Position numbers and translations under genes: made by a program. 64,000 nt of DNA from positions 2,019,001 to 2,083,000 of the forward strand of contig NZ_JAUOEO010000001.1 of NCBI RefSeq assembly GCF_030540825.1, given 5' to 3'. Numbering within the stretch: the stretch's first letter is position 1; each line of letters begins with the position of its first letter. Below are positions 1 through 8,842 of this stretch, one piece after another. The DNA comes from Flavivirga spongiicola. GTDB lineage: Bacteria; Bacteroidota; Bacteroidia; Flavobacteriales; Flavobacteriaceae. The notes below the pieces were generated by a model. The model was not told the origin of the DNA. It saw nothing but the letters and a program-made list of their open reading frames with translations, and did not search any database.

Positions 1-480
1 GGCTTACAAAAATTCTGTTGAAAATACTACGGAGGACCCAGCCACAGATAAAAAGAACTCGCCTTATATCCTTTGTTTATTTTCTTACTTTTTTTGTTTA
101 CCATAAATATGGACTATTAATAATCTGACACCTAGCTCAAACAGCTTTTTATCTCTAAGCCTTTACACTGACTCCTTGATTTTCAACATAATTCTTGATA
201 GGCCACTGTGCCAGCCCAATGGTCATTCTTTTTTAGGGAGATCAAGTCTCTCTGCCAGTTTTTGAGAAAAGACCATTGGGCAACCCCTGACCTTTCGGAA
301 GAATAAAGAACAAAAGCTTTGAAGCGTAGGAGCATTGACGGTAGTTATTGTAGTGGGGTGACGCGAAGTTTTGGGCTTGGCTCTTCTCTAGCGATATCAT
401 GAGAAGAAATTCCTCTCGAAAAGGCGTCTTTTCTTTTGTTACTTTTCTTTGAACGAGCAAAGAAAAGTAAATAAAATTAT
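1..480. other. Intergenic stretch with inverted repeat, no convincing gene
   Basis: No open frame here looks like a protein. A minus-strand frame over 242-493 is open, but its translation has no domain or signal character and overlaps the end of the next gene. An 11-bp perfect inverted repeat (GCCCAATGGTC at 214-224, GACCATTGGGC at 271-281) can form a stem with a 46-nt loop, with T- and A-rich extensions just inside. The block resembles a dispersed intergenic repeat of flavobacterial genomes, but that is inference. A gene ending before about 105 cannot be excluded, since the window opens inside this stretch. Confidence 0.4.
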
Positions 481-1974
481 TTATTCTTCGCAAGAAAACC
501 TCTCAACTATTTTTCTGTCATTTGATAATCTTGGTAACTTATTCTGTCCTCCCAACTTTCCAATAGACTTCATATAATCCTGAAAACCGCCTTTTCTAAC
601 CTTTGTTATTTTTAGTGATTGCAACACTTTCCCGTCTATTAAATCGAAATAATATGAATTTTGTCTTTGAAGTGATTCATCAATTTTTCTAGCTAAACCT
701 AAAACATCTTCAGGTTCATTTTCAAATTCTATAAACCATTCATGGTATGGCAACCCTTTTTTTGGATTTATTTGAGGTGCCACCGTAAACTCCGACACAC
801 TTATACTTGAATTTAAAAGCGCTTCTTGCATCGCTTGTTCCACTTCTTTACCAATTACGTGTTCACCAAAAGCCGAAATAAAATGTTTAATGCGCCCGGA
901 AACAATAACTCTATACGGGACTGTTGAAGTAAACTGTACCGTATCTCCAATATTATAGGCCCAAAGACCTGCATTAGTGGAAATAATCATCACATAATTT
1001 ATACCAATTTCAACATCTTCAATGGTAATTCTTCTTGGGTTTTCATCAAAGAATTCTTCTGCTTTAACAAATTCATAAAAAATTCCAGAATTCAATTGCA
1101 GTAACATCCCTTTTTCCTTTTGGGTATCTTGAAATGCAAAAAAGCCTTCACTGGCTGGATATAATTCTATGCTATCGACACACCTTCCTATTAAGTTTTC
1201 AAATTTAGCCCTATAGGGTTCATAATTAACACCTCCAAAAATAAAAAGATTAAAATTTTTAAAAATATCACCTACTTTTTTACCTGTTTTTTGTTGAAGC
1301 TTTTCAAAATACATTTGCACCCAAGAAGGAATACCTGAAATTATAGTCATATCCTCAGGCAATGTTTCCTCAACGATAGCATCTACTTTTGTTTCCCAAT
1401 CTTCAATACAATTAGTTTCCCAGGAGGGAAGTCTGTTTTTTTGAAGATATTTAGGAACGTAATGTGCTACAATGCCAGAAAGCCTACCTAACTGAATCCC
1501 ATTTTGTTTATTTAAAATTGGGCTTCCTTGAAGAAAAATCATCTTTCCATCTACAAACTTACTGTTTCCAGTTTCATGTATATACATTAAAATAGCATTC
1601 CGGGCTGCCTCAACGTGAGCAGGCATGCTTTCTTTAGTGATAGGAATGTATTTAGATCCTGAAGTAGTTCCAGATGTTTTAGCAAAATAAATAGGCTTTC
1701 CTTGCCAAAGAATATTCTCTTCTCCCGCTACTGCTTTTTCTACATACGACTTAAGTGCTTCATAATCTCTAATTGGAACTCTTTTTACAAAATCTTCATA
1801 AGTATTTATACTTATAAAATCGTGATCTTTACCAAACTCAGTGCTAGTTGCTTTTGATATTAAATTCTGAAACACTTTTTCTTGGGTTTCAACAGGGCTA
1901 TAGGCCCATTTTTGAATGCTTTTATAAACACGCTTTGCAAATGGTTTTGCTAATGCAGATTTTAATGATAACAT
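481..1974 (-). CDS. GH3-superfamily acyl-acid-amido synthetase (auxin-responsive GH3 type)
   Basis: The 497-residue protein belongs to the GH3 branch of adenylate-forming enzymes, which activate carboxylic acids with ATP and join them to amino acids. The nucleotide motif TSGTTSGSK is at about residues 100-108, YPASEGFFAF lies mid-protein, and a YNIGDTVQF segment followed by SGRIKHFISAFGEHV carries the third ATP-binding region and hinge. Length matches bacterial homologues of about 500 residues. There is no signal peptide, so it should be cytosolic. The bacterial substrate is unknown; plant relatives conjugate hormones such as IAA or jasmonate. It is separated by about 115 nt from the M23 peptidase gene upstream on the same strand. 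Family call is firm, substrate is not. Confidence 0.9.
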   Translation of the reverse strand: MLSLKSALAKPFAKRVYKSIQKWAYSPVETQEKVFQNLISKATSTEFGKDHDFISINTYEDFVKRVPIRDYEALKSYVEKAVAGEENILWQGKPIYFAKTSGTTSGSKYIPITKESMPAHVEAARNAILMYIHETGNSKFVDGKMIFLQGSPILNKQNGIQLGRLSGIVAHYVPKYLQKNRLPSWETNCIEDWETKVDAIVEETLPEDMTIISGIPSWVQMYFEKLQQKTGKKVGDIFKNFNLFIFGGVNYEPYRAKFENLIGRCVDSIELYPASEGFFAFQDTQKEKGMLLQLNSGIFYEFVKAEEFFDENPRRITIEDVEIGINYVMIISTNAGLWAYNIGDTVQFTSTVPYRVIVSGRIKHFISAFGEHVIGKEVEQAMQEALLNSSISVSEFTVAPQINPKKGLPYHEWFIEFENEPEDVLGLARKIDESLQRQNSYYFDLIDGKVLQSLKITKVRKGGFQDYMKSIGKLGGQNKLPRLSNDRKIVERFSCEE

Positions 1975-2089
1975 GATCTTGTTTGTATTTTAGACAGGAG
2001 ACAGAAGACAAGAGATAAAACACGCTTTAGCAGATATGTAAAGTCGTTTTTGCGGACTGAATATTGCAACTGAATGCTGAAGACTTTTT

Positions 2090-2956
2090 TCATTTAAAAT
2101 CTATAAAATTTGTCGGATTAATAGGGTAACCGTCGTTCCAAAGCTCGAAATGTAAATGAGGACCAGTAGATAGCTCTCCTGTATTTCCTGCTGTCGCAAT
2201 AACTTCTCCTGCTTTAACCAAATCGCCTTGTATTTTTGTTAGAGCCGCATTGTGCTTATAAACAGAAATTAACCCATAGCTATGTTCTATAATAATAACA
2301 TATCCTGTACTAACTGTCCATTCTGCAAAAATCACAATACCATCTGCAGTCGCTTTTATAGGGGTGTCTTTCGCTAATACAATATCGACGGCGTAATGTT
2401 TTTCTTTTAAATTATATGGTTCACTTATCGTACCATTTGCTGGTGGAAATAACACAAAATTAGTTGAAGATGTAGCAGATTCAAACAAGTTATATTTGTC
2501 TTCTTTATCTACTTTCTCTCTTAAAATTGAATCTTCTAACGTAGGAGCAAAATCGACTTCACTTGCTTCTGTCCTAACGGCTTCTATAATAGAATCTTTA
2601 TTAAAATCACTTGCGCTTACATCTCCTTTTAATACTTTTTTTATAGAAGTATAATATAGTTCATTCATAGCAATAATCCGTTGCAATGAATCTGTTTTGT
2701 AATTTAATTCTGTGGCTTGCTTTTTTAAAGCCGTTGACGAATACCCAGGAATATATTCCCTAAGCGGCGTAAAGGCTATTAATATATATGTTAAAGCTAT
2801 TAAAAAGATAGCTACCAATGAGCCTAAAACAAAAACATTTAGTCGTGTTAACTTAAAAGATATGCGCTCTTCAAACGTATTCTCATTAAGTATGACCATG
2901 CGATACTTATCTAATAATTTTCGTTTTATCTTTTTAGGTTTCTTATTTTCTTCCAT
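2090..2956 (-). CDS. Membrane-anchored M23 (LytM-type) peptidase
   Basis: The 288-residue protein has a basic cytosolic N-terminus, one membrane segment at about residues 41-63, a short coiled region to about 110 and a C-terminal M23 metallopeptidase domain from about 165. The zinc ligands are visible and intact: H187 and D191 (HYAVD) and the HLH pair H267/H269 (GPHLHFE). That predicts an active periplasmic peptidoglycan endopeptidase, unlike the degenerate LytM factors that only activate amidases. It is divergent from tatA. In flavobacteria this gene type often lies beside housekeeping genes and is thought to act in cell-wall remodelling. Confidence 0.93.
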   Translation of the reverse strand: MEENKKPKKIKRKLLDKYRMVILNENTFEERISFKLTRLNVFVLGSLVAIFLIALTYILIAFTPLREYIPGYSSTALKKQATELNYKTDSLQRIIAMNELYYTSIKKVLKGDVSASDFNKDSIIEAVRTEASEVDFAPTLEDSILREKVDKEDKYNLFESATSSTNFVLFPPANGTISEPYNLKEKHYAVDIVLAKDTPIKATADGIVIFAEWTVSTGYVIIIEHSYGLISVYKHNAALTKIQGDLVKAGEVIATAGNTGELSTGPHLHFELWNDGYPINPTNFIDFK

Positions 2957-3258
2957 TGAAGTGATTTGAACTACTCAGTCAAGCTGAGCACATGTTTTTT
3001 TGATTGAAGCGAAAAATAGTGATTTTATTATCAAATGAAGGCTTTTTTGAACTGCATAGCATCGCTACGGAGTAATAAAAAGACAAAATGCCGGGGTGAA
3101 AGAACATTTTGCAGCCAATTATAAAAAGTTTAAACCATTTCATTAAAAACAAAATTAAATAAAATTATTACAAGACCTATTTTGTCTTATGCTAAAGTTA
3201 CTCTTAAAACGATATTATTAAACATTAATTATTAACTTTGCACTATAAAATTATTATT
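2957..3258. other. Divergent intergenic region between M23 peptidase and tatA
   Basis: About 300 bases with no credible ORF. It must carry the promoters for both divergent genes; the tatA -7 box is listed separately. Positions 3040-3125 form a slightly more GC-rich segment than the surroundings, but I cannot assign a function to it. Confidence 0.4.
3233..3240 (+). promoter_or_regulatory. Flavobacterial -7 promoter box (TAACTTTG) for tatA
   Basis: TAACTTTG matches the Bacteroidetes -7 consensus TAnnTTTG. A start about 7 nt downstream gives a leader of roughly 13 nt before the ATG at 3259. This rules out the upstream TTG at 3238 as the translation start. No clear TTG -33 element is visible. 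Confidence 0.6.
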
Positions 3259-3444
3259 ATGAGTTTATATATGTTACCGTTAGCGATTGGACCATGGCAA
3301 ATAGCATTAATAGTACTTGCTGTTTTGTTATTGTTTGGTGGGAAAAAAATTCCAGAATTAATGCGTGGATTAGGTAGTGGCATTAAAGAGTTTAAAGATG
3401 CCAGTAAAGAAGAAGAAGAAACAAAAGAAGATAAAAAAGAGTAA
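3259..3444 (+). CDS. tatA: Twin-arginine translocase subunit TatA
   Basis: The 61-residue protein has the TatA layout: a short N-terminus, one membrane helix (about residues 8-23, [17 protein letters not shown]), then the [21 protein letters not shown] amphipathic helix and a charged Lys/Glu tail. It forms the Tat channel that exports folded proteins. I start it at the ATG at 3259 because an in-frame TTG at 3238 overlaps the -7 promoter box. It stands alone, without tatC nearby, and ends just before a strong bidirectional hairpin terminator. Confidence 0.93.
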   Translation: MSLYMLPLAIGPWQIALIVLAVLLLFGGKKIPELMRGLGSGIKEFKDASKEEEETKEDKKE

Positions 3445-3451
3445 TCATTTT

Positions 3452-3489
3452 CAAATAAAAAAGACCTGTATACAGGTCTTTTTTATTTG
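3452..3489. terminator. Perfect 38-bp palindromic bidirectional terminator
   Basis: The whole segment is its own reverse complement, built around GACCTGTATACAGGTC with A-tract and T-tract arms. It lies between convergent tatA (ending 3444) and the DUF4837 gene (ending 3514), so it can terminate both transcripts. Confidence 0.9.
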
Positions 3490-3513
3490 AAAAGTTAAAA
3501 TCATCTGTTTTAT

Positions 3514-4485
3514 TTAATCAATTTTGACAGATTTAATAATGGCCTCTAACTCCAGCATATAGTTACGTTTCTCCACAGATGGTGCAAAGGCAAAACCTTC
3601 AACAACCACCCATCTTTTATTAATTTTATCTTCAATGGCATAATTAATAAATGGTCCTCCCATAAAAGCATTTTTTATATCCCAAATACCTTTTGTTTCT
3701 AAAGTGGGTTTGTTATCTAAAACTATTTCACCATGAAAAGGGGTGTAGGCATTTTCGGTAACCATATAAGAACCTTCCACGGGACCTTCAATATGAACTT
3801 TTCCAATAGAATCTCGAATTTTAATTATTTGGTTTACGACACTATCATTTCTTTTAATAGCATCAAGGGGCAGTTCATAAATCATTAAATTGGTAGTACC
3901 TGTTGTGATGTCTTTACGAATCCAAAAAAAATTGTCAGTTTCTTTTGCAATTCGATATACAGATTGAAACTTTATACTTAGGTCCAGTTTTTCTTGAATA
4001 GATTTAAATTTATGAGGAGATTTAGCCATTTGACGCTGTCTTTCGGCAATCTCTTCATTCTTAAAAGTTTCAATTAGCCTCACCTTATTTTGGGTAATCA
4101 AATCAATAACGTCTTGTTTTGTTTTACCAGAAATTGTTATAACTTTCTGGGGTTTAGCATACACATCTTTTAAAACCTCAATGCCTGCCTCCTTGTTCAT
4201 TTCTATCTTTAAAACGGTTCTGTTTTTAGTTACAAAGCCAGAAAAAACAGCTGGAGGTATTTGGCTAATTGTAAATGTAGGTTCGTCCTGTGGTAAACCA
4301 TAAATCGGTTTAGCAAGTACCATCCTTATCGTTTCTCCAATACTACCGTTCCATAATTCATTTTTAACAACAACAGAAACATTGTTTATACTACCAGAAG
4401 AGTCCAAAAGAAATTTCTCATTTGAAGACTTTTTATCTCCACAAGAAAAAAAGAATAATAATGCTAAAAAAAGAATATGCCTCAT
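3514..4485 (-). CDS. DUF4837 family lipoprotein
   Basis: This 323-residue protein begins with a short hydrophobic stretch and the lipobox FFFSCGDKK, so it should be a lipoprotein. The remainder matches the Bacteroidetes-specific DUF4837 pattern, including the WNGSIGETIR segment near residues 45-54 and a conserved end with GPFINYAI and VEGFAFAP. No enzymatic motif is visible and the function is unknown. It follows the lytic transglycosylase gene by 22 nt on the same strand, so the two are probably co-transcribed, which suggests a role at the cell envelope. Confidence 0.85.
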   Translation of the reverse strand: MRHILFLALLFFFSCGDKKSSNEKFLLDSSGSINNVSVVVKNELWNGSIGETIRMVLAKPIYGLPQDEPTFTISQIPPAVFSGFVTKNRTVLKIEMNKEAGIEVLKDVYAKPQKVITISGKTKQDVIDLITQNKVRLIETFKNEEIAERQRQMAKSPHKFKSIQEKLDLSIKFQSVYRIAKETDNFFWIRKDITTGTTNLMIYELPLDAIKRNDSVVNQIIKIRDSIGKVHIEGPVEGSYMVTENAYTPFHGEIVLDNKPTLETKGIWDIKNAFMGGPFINYAIEDKINKRWVVVEGFAFAPSVEKRNYMLELEAIIKSVKID

Positions 4486-4507
4486 AATAGTTTTCAGTTT
4501 ATGGAAT

Positions 4508-6061
4508 TTAACCTTTCGATATTTTAAGTTTCATTCCCGGTTTTAATTTATTACCACTAATACCATTCCAATCTTTAATATTTTGAACAGAAACCCCTGG
4601 AAATTTTTGTGAAATACTCCATAAAGAATCTCCATTTTCAACAACATAGGTAATTACATCTCCTGTAATAGGCTTAATTTTTGCCGGTTTTTTTACTGAA
4701 GTTGGTGGAGCAACATATGGTTTCCTCGGGTAAATAGTTAAGCGTTGTCCTATTCTTAAATTATTACTTCTTAAACCATTCCATTTTTTAATATCACTAA
4801 CCCTAACTCCATATCTTCTGGAAATTTTTCCTAAAAAATCTCCAGATCTTACTTTATACCGTACTCTATCGGTTGCATTAAAAAATTGAGGTAGTGGTTT
4901 TTCACGCCGATCAAATTCAGACTTAGCAAACGCATAAATTTCCTCTTCATTATTAACAAAATCTCCTATAACATCTATAGGCAATCTTAAAACATAATTT
5001 TCGTCTTTAATAATTGGAATAATATCTAATTTATATGATGGGTTTAAAAACTGAAGTTCTTCAATAGGTGTACCGGTAACTTCTGAAACCTGATCCAGGG
5101 TAATCATATGTTTTACTCTAATTGTATCTGTTTCGAAATAAGCCACTTTTGGTTTATATTGTTTAAAACCATGTTCTTTTGCATATTCAAAAATATACAT
5201 ATTAGCCAAAAATGCTGGCAAGTATCCAGCTGTTTCACGCGGTAAGTTATGTCTTATATTCCAATAATTTTGGTAACCACCCGAACGTCTAATGGCCTTT
5301 GTAACATTTCCTGGCCCTGAATTATATGCTGCTAAAGCTAAATCCCAGTCTCCAAAAATCTCATAAAGTTTCGATAAATATTTTGCTGCTGCTTCTGTAG
5401 ATTTAATAGGATCGCTACGTTCATCGACATAACTACTGACATCCAATCCATACATTTTGCCAGTGCTAAACATAAACTGCCACAACCCTGTAGCACCTAC
5501 TCTAGATTTAGCTCTGGGTTTTAGCGCAGATTCTACAATAGCCAAATATTTTATTTCTAAAGGAATATCATGATTATCAAGCTCACGTTCGAACATAGGA
5601 AAATAAAAACCACTTAACGTAATTAGCTTTTGAATAGATTTTCTTCTATGTTTTAAATATGATTTAATAACGCTTTCTAATGCAGGGTTATATTCCACAT
5701 TAAAAGGTGTTCTGGCATCTAATTCTTTTAAGCGTGCTTTTAGCGTATCGGTAGGAAGTTCAGGATAATCAACAGCTTCAAAAGTCAACTCCGTAACAGA
5801 TTTATATATGGTATCGAATAGAATATTACTATACATCTCTTCAAACCATTTTTCATCAAATTTTGCAGCAAGCTCATTATCTTCAAGGTTTTTTATTGAA
5901 GTACTATCTACTTGCGCTTTAATAGATTTAACTATATGAGATTTTCCATCAATTAAAGAATCTTTAACCGCTTCTTTTTGTGAAGAAGCAGTATGTTTAA
6001 CCTGTGAAAAACAAGTTCCAATATTTAGGAATAATATAATTGTAAGAAAACGAAAAGCCAT
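4508..6061 (-). CDS. MltD-like membrane-bound lytic murein transglycosylase with two LysM domains
   Basis: The 517-residue exported protein has a signal peptide (ending near CFSQ), a helical N-terminal region, an SLT goose-type lysozyme domain at about residues 160-300 and two C-terminal LysM repeats (about 395-445 and 470-517). The catalytic glutamate is E177 in AIVESAL, and the typical ATGLWQFM and LALAAYNSGPGNV motifs follow. It cleaves the MurNAc-GlcNAc bond of peptidoglycan to leave 1,6-anhydro ends, while LysM modules hold it on the wall. The DUF4837 lipoprotein gene follows after 22 nt. The fold and catalytic residue are clear; calling it MltD rather than another SLT enzyme rests on the domain order. 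Confidence 0.93.
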   Translation of the reverse strand: MAFRFLTIILFLNIGTCFSQVKHTASSQKEAVKDSLIDGKSHIVKSIKAQVDSTSIKNLEDNELAAKFDEKWFEEMYSNILFDTIYKSVTELTFEAVDYPELPTDTLKARLKELDARTPFNVEYNPALESVIKSYLKHRRKSIQKLITLSGFYFPMFERELDNHDIPLEIKYLAIVESALKPRAKSRVGATGLWQFMFSTGKMYGLDVSSYVDERSDPIKSTEAAAKYLSKLYEIFGDWDLALAAYNSGPGNVTKAIRRSGGYQNYWNIRHNLPRETAGYLPAFLANMYIFEYAKEHGFKQYKPKVAYFETDTIRVKHMITLDQVSEVTGTPIEELQFLNPSYKLDIIPIIKDENYVLRLPIDVIGDFVNNEEEIYAFAKSEFDRREKPLPQFFNATDRVRYKVRSGDFLGKISRRYGVRVSDIKKWNGLRSNNLRIGQRLTIYPRKPYVAPPTSVKKPAKIKPITGDVITYVVENGDSLWSISQKFPGVSVQNIKDWNGISGNKLKPGMKLKISKG

Positions 6062-6186
6062 AAAATCTATTCAGTTGATTATTGAACGATACTATGGCTA
6101 AAATCGTATTTTTTAAGCTAATTTGAAAGCTTAATAGTATTTTATACCAAATAAACTTTAAAATAACGCTAATAATCCATTTGGGA

Positions 6187-7374
6187 TTATTCTAAAATGG
6201 CGGCTATTCCAGGTAATGTTTTACCTTCTAGACTCTCAAGCATGGCTCCGCCTCCTGTACTTACGTAACTTACTTTATTTTCGAATCCAAATTGTTTCAC
6301 TGCTGCAACGGAATCACCGCCTCCAACTAATGAAAATGCACCATTTTTAGTAGCTTCAGCAATAGAATTTCCTAATTCTATAGTCCCACCGGCAAAACTT
6401 TCCATTTCGAAAACACCTAACGGACCATTCCAAAGTATGGTTTTAGACTGCATCACGATATCGTGAAATTGAGCTCTTGATTTTGGCCCGGCATCAACAC
6501 CTTCCCAACCATCTGGAATATCGTTTATATCTAAGATTTGTGTATTGGCATCATTACTAAAATCATCCGCTGCAATAACATCTACAGGGATATGTACTTG
6601 GACATTTTTCTCTTTTGCTTGTTTTAAGATATCTAAAGCCAATGGCATTTTATCATCTTCGCAAATAGAATTACCGATTTTCCCGCCTTGCGCCTTAACG
6701 AAGGTAAACGACATACCGCCACCAATAATTAAGTGATCTACTTTATCTAAAATGTTCTCTATTATTGTGATTTTAGATGACACTTTAGCTCCGCCAAGTA
6801 TTGCCAAAACCGGTTTTTCTCCTGTTTTCATAACTTTTTCAATACTTTCTATTTCTTGCGCTAATAGGCTTCCAAAACATTTATTTTCTGGAAAAAATTC
6901 CGCAACAATAGTTGTAGAAGCGTGCGCTCTATGTGCCGTCCCAAAAGCATCATTTACATAAACATCTCCTAATTTAGACAGTTGCTCTGCAAAACCTTTA
7001 TCACCAGCAGTTTCTTCTTTATAATAACGTAGGTTTTCTAATAGTAAAACCTGTCCTGGTTCTAAACTTGCTGCCGCTGCTTCAACCTCTGCACCTACAC
7101 AATCTTTTATAAACTTTACTTCAACCCCTAAAATATCCTCAACTTTTTCTGCAATATGGCCTAATGAAAACGCGTCTTGAAATCCTTTTGGTCTCCCTAA
7201 ATGCGACATTAAAATACAGCTTCCACCGTCTTCTAAAATTTTAATAATAGTTGGTTTTGCAGACACAATTCTTGTGGCATCTGTTACTTCAAAATTTTCA
7301 TTTAAAGGCACATTAAAGTCTACACGAATTAATGCTTTTTTATTTTCAAAATTAAAATCGTTAAGCGTTCTCAT
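6187..7374 (-). CDS. pgk: Phosphoglycerate kinase
   Basis: The 395-residue protein is a full-length phosphoglycerate kinase, which transfers phosphate between 1,3-bisphosphoglycerate and ADP in glycolysis. Recognisable motifs are RVDFNVPLN near the N-terminus, SHLGRPKG, the GGAKVSSK segment, [10 protein letters not shown] and the C-terminal nucleotide site [13 protein letters not shown]. It appears to be transcribed alone, from a TAnnTTTG promoter about 115 nt upstream. A small hairpin (AATAATCC with GGATTATT) overlaps its stop codon at 6171-6191. Confidence 0.98.
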   Translation of the reverse strand: MRTLNDFNFENKKALIRVDFNVPLNENFEVTDATRIVSAKPTIIKILEDGGSCILMSHLGRPKGFQDAFSLGHIAEKVEDILGVEVKFIKDCVGAEVEAAAASLEPGQVLLLENLRYYKEETAGDKGFAEQLSKLGDVYVNDAFGTAHRAHASTTIVAEFFPENKCFGSLLAQEIESIEKVMKTGEKPVLAILGGAKVSSKITIIENILDKVDHLIIGGGMSFTFVKAQGGKIGNSICEDDKMPLALDILKQAKEKNVQVHIPVDVIAADDFSNDANTQILDINDIPDGWEGVDAGPKSRAQFHDIVMQSKTILWNGPLGVFEMESFAGGTIELGNSIAEATKNGAFSLVGGGDSVAAVKQFGFENKVSYVSTGGGAMLESLEGKTLPGIAAILE

Positions 7375-7489
7375 TGGTTCGTTTTTATTATTTTTATTAT
7401 CAAATGTAATATTTATGTCAAGGCTATATAAATACTAAACATAAGTATTTCATTCCTATTTATTTTGTGTTTTTTAACTATTTGACACA

Positions 7490-7497
7490 CAAATGTA
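7490..7497 (-). promoter_or_regulatory. Candidate -7 box (TACATTTG) for pgk
   Basis: Read on the minus strand this is TACATTTG, a full match to TAnnTTTG. It would give an untranslated leader of about 110 nt for pgk. No convincing -33 element is seen, so the call is moderate. Confidence 0.45.
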
Positions 7498-7579
7498 ACT
7501 AATTAAAAACAGCTATAAAACCTGTTTTTTCACGAAAACGATATAGCTTGTGAAGATTATTAATAAATCGATTATTTAT

Positions 7580-8635
7580 TTACTTTTTTGTTGAAAATCC
7601 AGAGTTTATAAGCTGAACAAGTTTTTTAATGTTTTCTGAAATAATTTTCTTTATGTTCTTTTTTATGAGCCATTTCATAAGAATTCCGAAAGGTTTAAAG
7701 TCTGCAAAAACTTCAATACGAAGCTTTGTATAACCTTCTTTTGTTTCTTCCAAAATAAAATAGTTATTCATACGTTTAGTAAACGGTACATTGGTTGTAG
7801 ATTCCCCATATACTAATTGATTTTTGTTTACCGTTTTCTTAACCGTAGTTTGTTCTACTTCCTCATTTTTATTTACTAAACATTTATGTTTTTGTCCCGC
7901 ACGATTCACTTTATTTTTATCGTACTCTAATTTATTAACCCCCTTTGTCCAAAGTAGTCTATAATCAAAATTGCTAATTACTTCATAAAGTTCTAAAGCT
8001 GGGATTTTCACTAATTGAGTTTCATCGAATAATTTATGCTTGGGAACATCATTTGGAATGGGTTCAATTTCTGGAAGCTTCTCTTTTAAATGAGATAACG
8101 GATTATATGTAAAAGTGATATTTCCAAAATCATATTCTGCAATTAGTTTATTCCCTTCATCCACAACTCGAACACTTTCAGTGAAAATAGCATATTCTTT
8201 TAGGGGCACGTCATTCTTAAGCAGACGATGAATTTGTATGACATGACTTCCATACGGTTTTTTAGAGTCTTTAACTTCTATAAATTCAATTTCACCATAA
8301 TGGACAACAAACTTAATTTTTAAATTATAAGCAGAAGAACAGGCTCCACAATGACAAATCCGTTGATATTCATAGCGTTTAATATGCGTATGAAACGCTA
8401 AATACATGGCTTCAATTTGCTTCTCAAGAGCAAAAACATCAACCTTATCATCAAGCTTATACATAAATAAGGCATCCCCTTCAATTTCAGCTAACTCCAA
8501 GCCTATAGTATTTGTATCAATCAACAGTTCTAATAGCTCGGAAACTATATGTCTGCTATGGCTAATATCTGTATGATGCACAAATTCTGTAAACCCTGAG
8601 ATGTCAGGAATAAAAAGAATAGCGTTTTGAGTCAT
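7580..8635 (-). CDS. DUF2652 protein: class III cyclase-like domain plus SRPBCC-like domain
   Basis: The 351-residue cytosolic protein starts with FIPDISGFTEFV, the opening strand of class III nucleotidyl cyclase domains, and later has EIEGDALFMY, where cyclases carry their second metal aspartate. D11 and D54 occupy the two metal positions. A cysteine/histidine cluster CHCGACSS (about 113-120) is unusual for a cyclase and could bind metal. Residues from about 200 to the end resemble a polyketide-cyclase/START-like (SRPBCC) lipid-binding fold (ALELYEVISNFDYRLLWTKG). DUF2652 is the family name; product and ligand are unknown. It may make or sense a nucleotide under control of a hydrophobic ligand, which is inference. 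Confidence 0.75.
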   Translation of the reverse strand: MTQNAILFIPDISGFTEFVHHTDISHSRHIVSELLELLIDTNTIGLELAEIEGDALFMYKLDDKVDVFALEKQIEAMYLAFHTHIKRYEYQRICHCGACSSAYNLKIKFVVHYGEIEFIEVKDSKKPYGSHVIQIHRLLKNDVPLKEYAIFTESVRVVDEGNKLIAEYDFGNITFTYNPLSHLKEKLPEIEPIPNDVPKHKLFDETQLVKIPALELYEVISNFDYRLLWTKGVNKLEYDKNKVNRAGQKHKCLVNKNEEVEQTTVKKTVNKNQLVYGESTTNVPFTKRMNNYFILEETKEGYTKLRIEVFADFKPFGILMKWLIKKNIKKIISENIKKLVQLINSGFSTKK

Positions 8636-8830
8636 TTTAATTAATCTGAGTTTATTGAAGTGATTTAAACTTTTTTGAATATATAAAAATAAGTCGATTT
8701 ATTTTGTGTTTATTACAACATTATGTTAAAAACCAAAAAGTATTCTTGCAATAAAAATTCATTTGTAGAAATAGCAAAAATATTCACTTTACTTATCGTT
8801 TCTACGCTTTAGCATCTAATAAAAAATGTG

Positions 8831-8838
8831 TAGGTTTG
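8831..8838 (+). promoter_or_regulatory. Candidate -7 box (TAGGTTTG) just before holB
   Basis: TAGGTTTG matches TAnnTTTG but lies only 4 nt before the holB ATG at 8843. If used, the transcript would be leaderless or nearly so. There is no visible -33 element, so it may be coincidence. Confidence 0.3.
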
Positions 8839-8842
8839 TTTT

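Noticed and set aside
242..493. Minus-strand open frame of 83 codons
   Set aside because: The translation has no domain, signal or family character, overlaps the end of the GH3-type synthetase gene and lies in repeat-like DNA.
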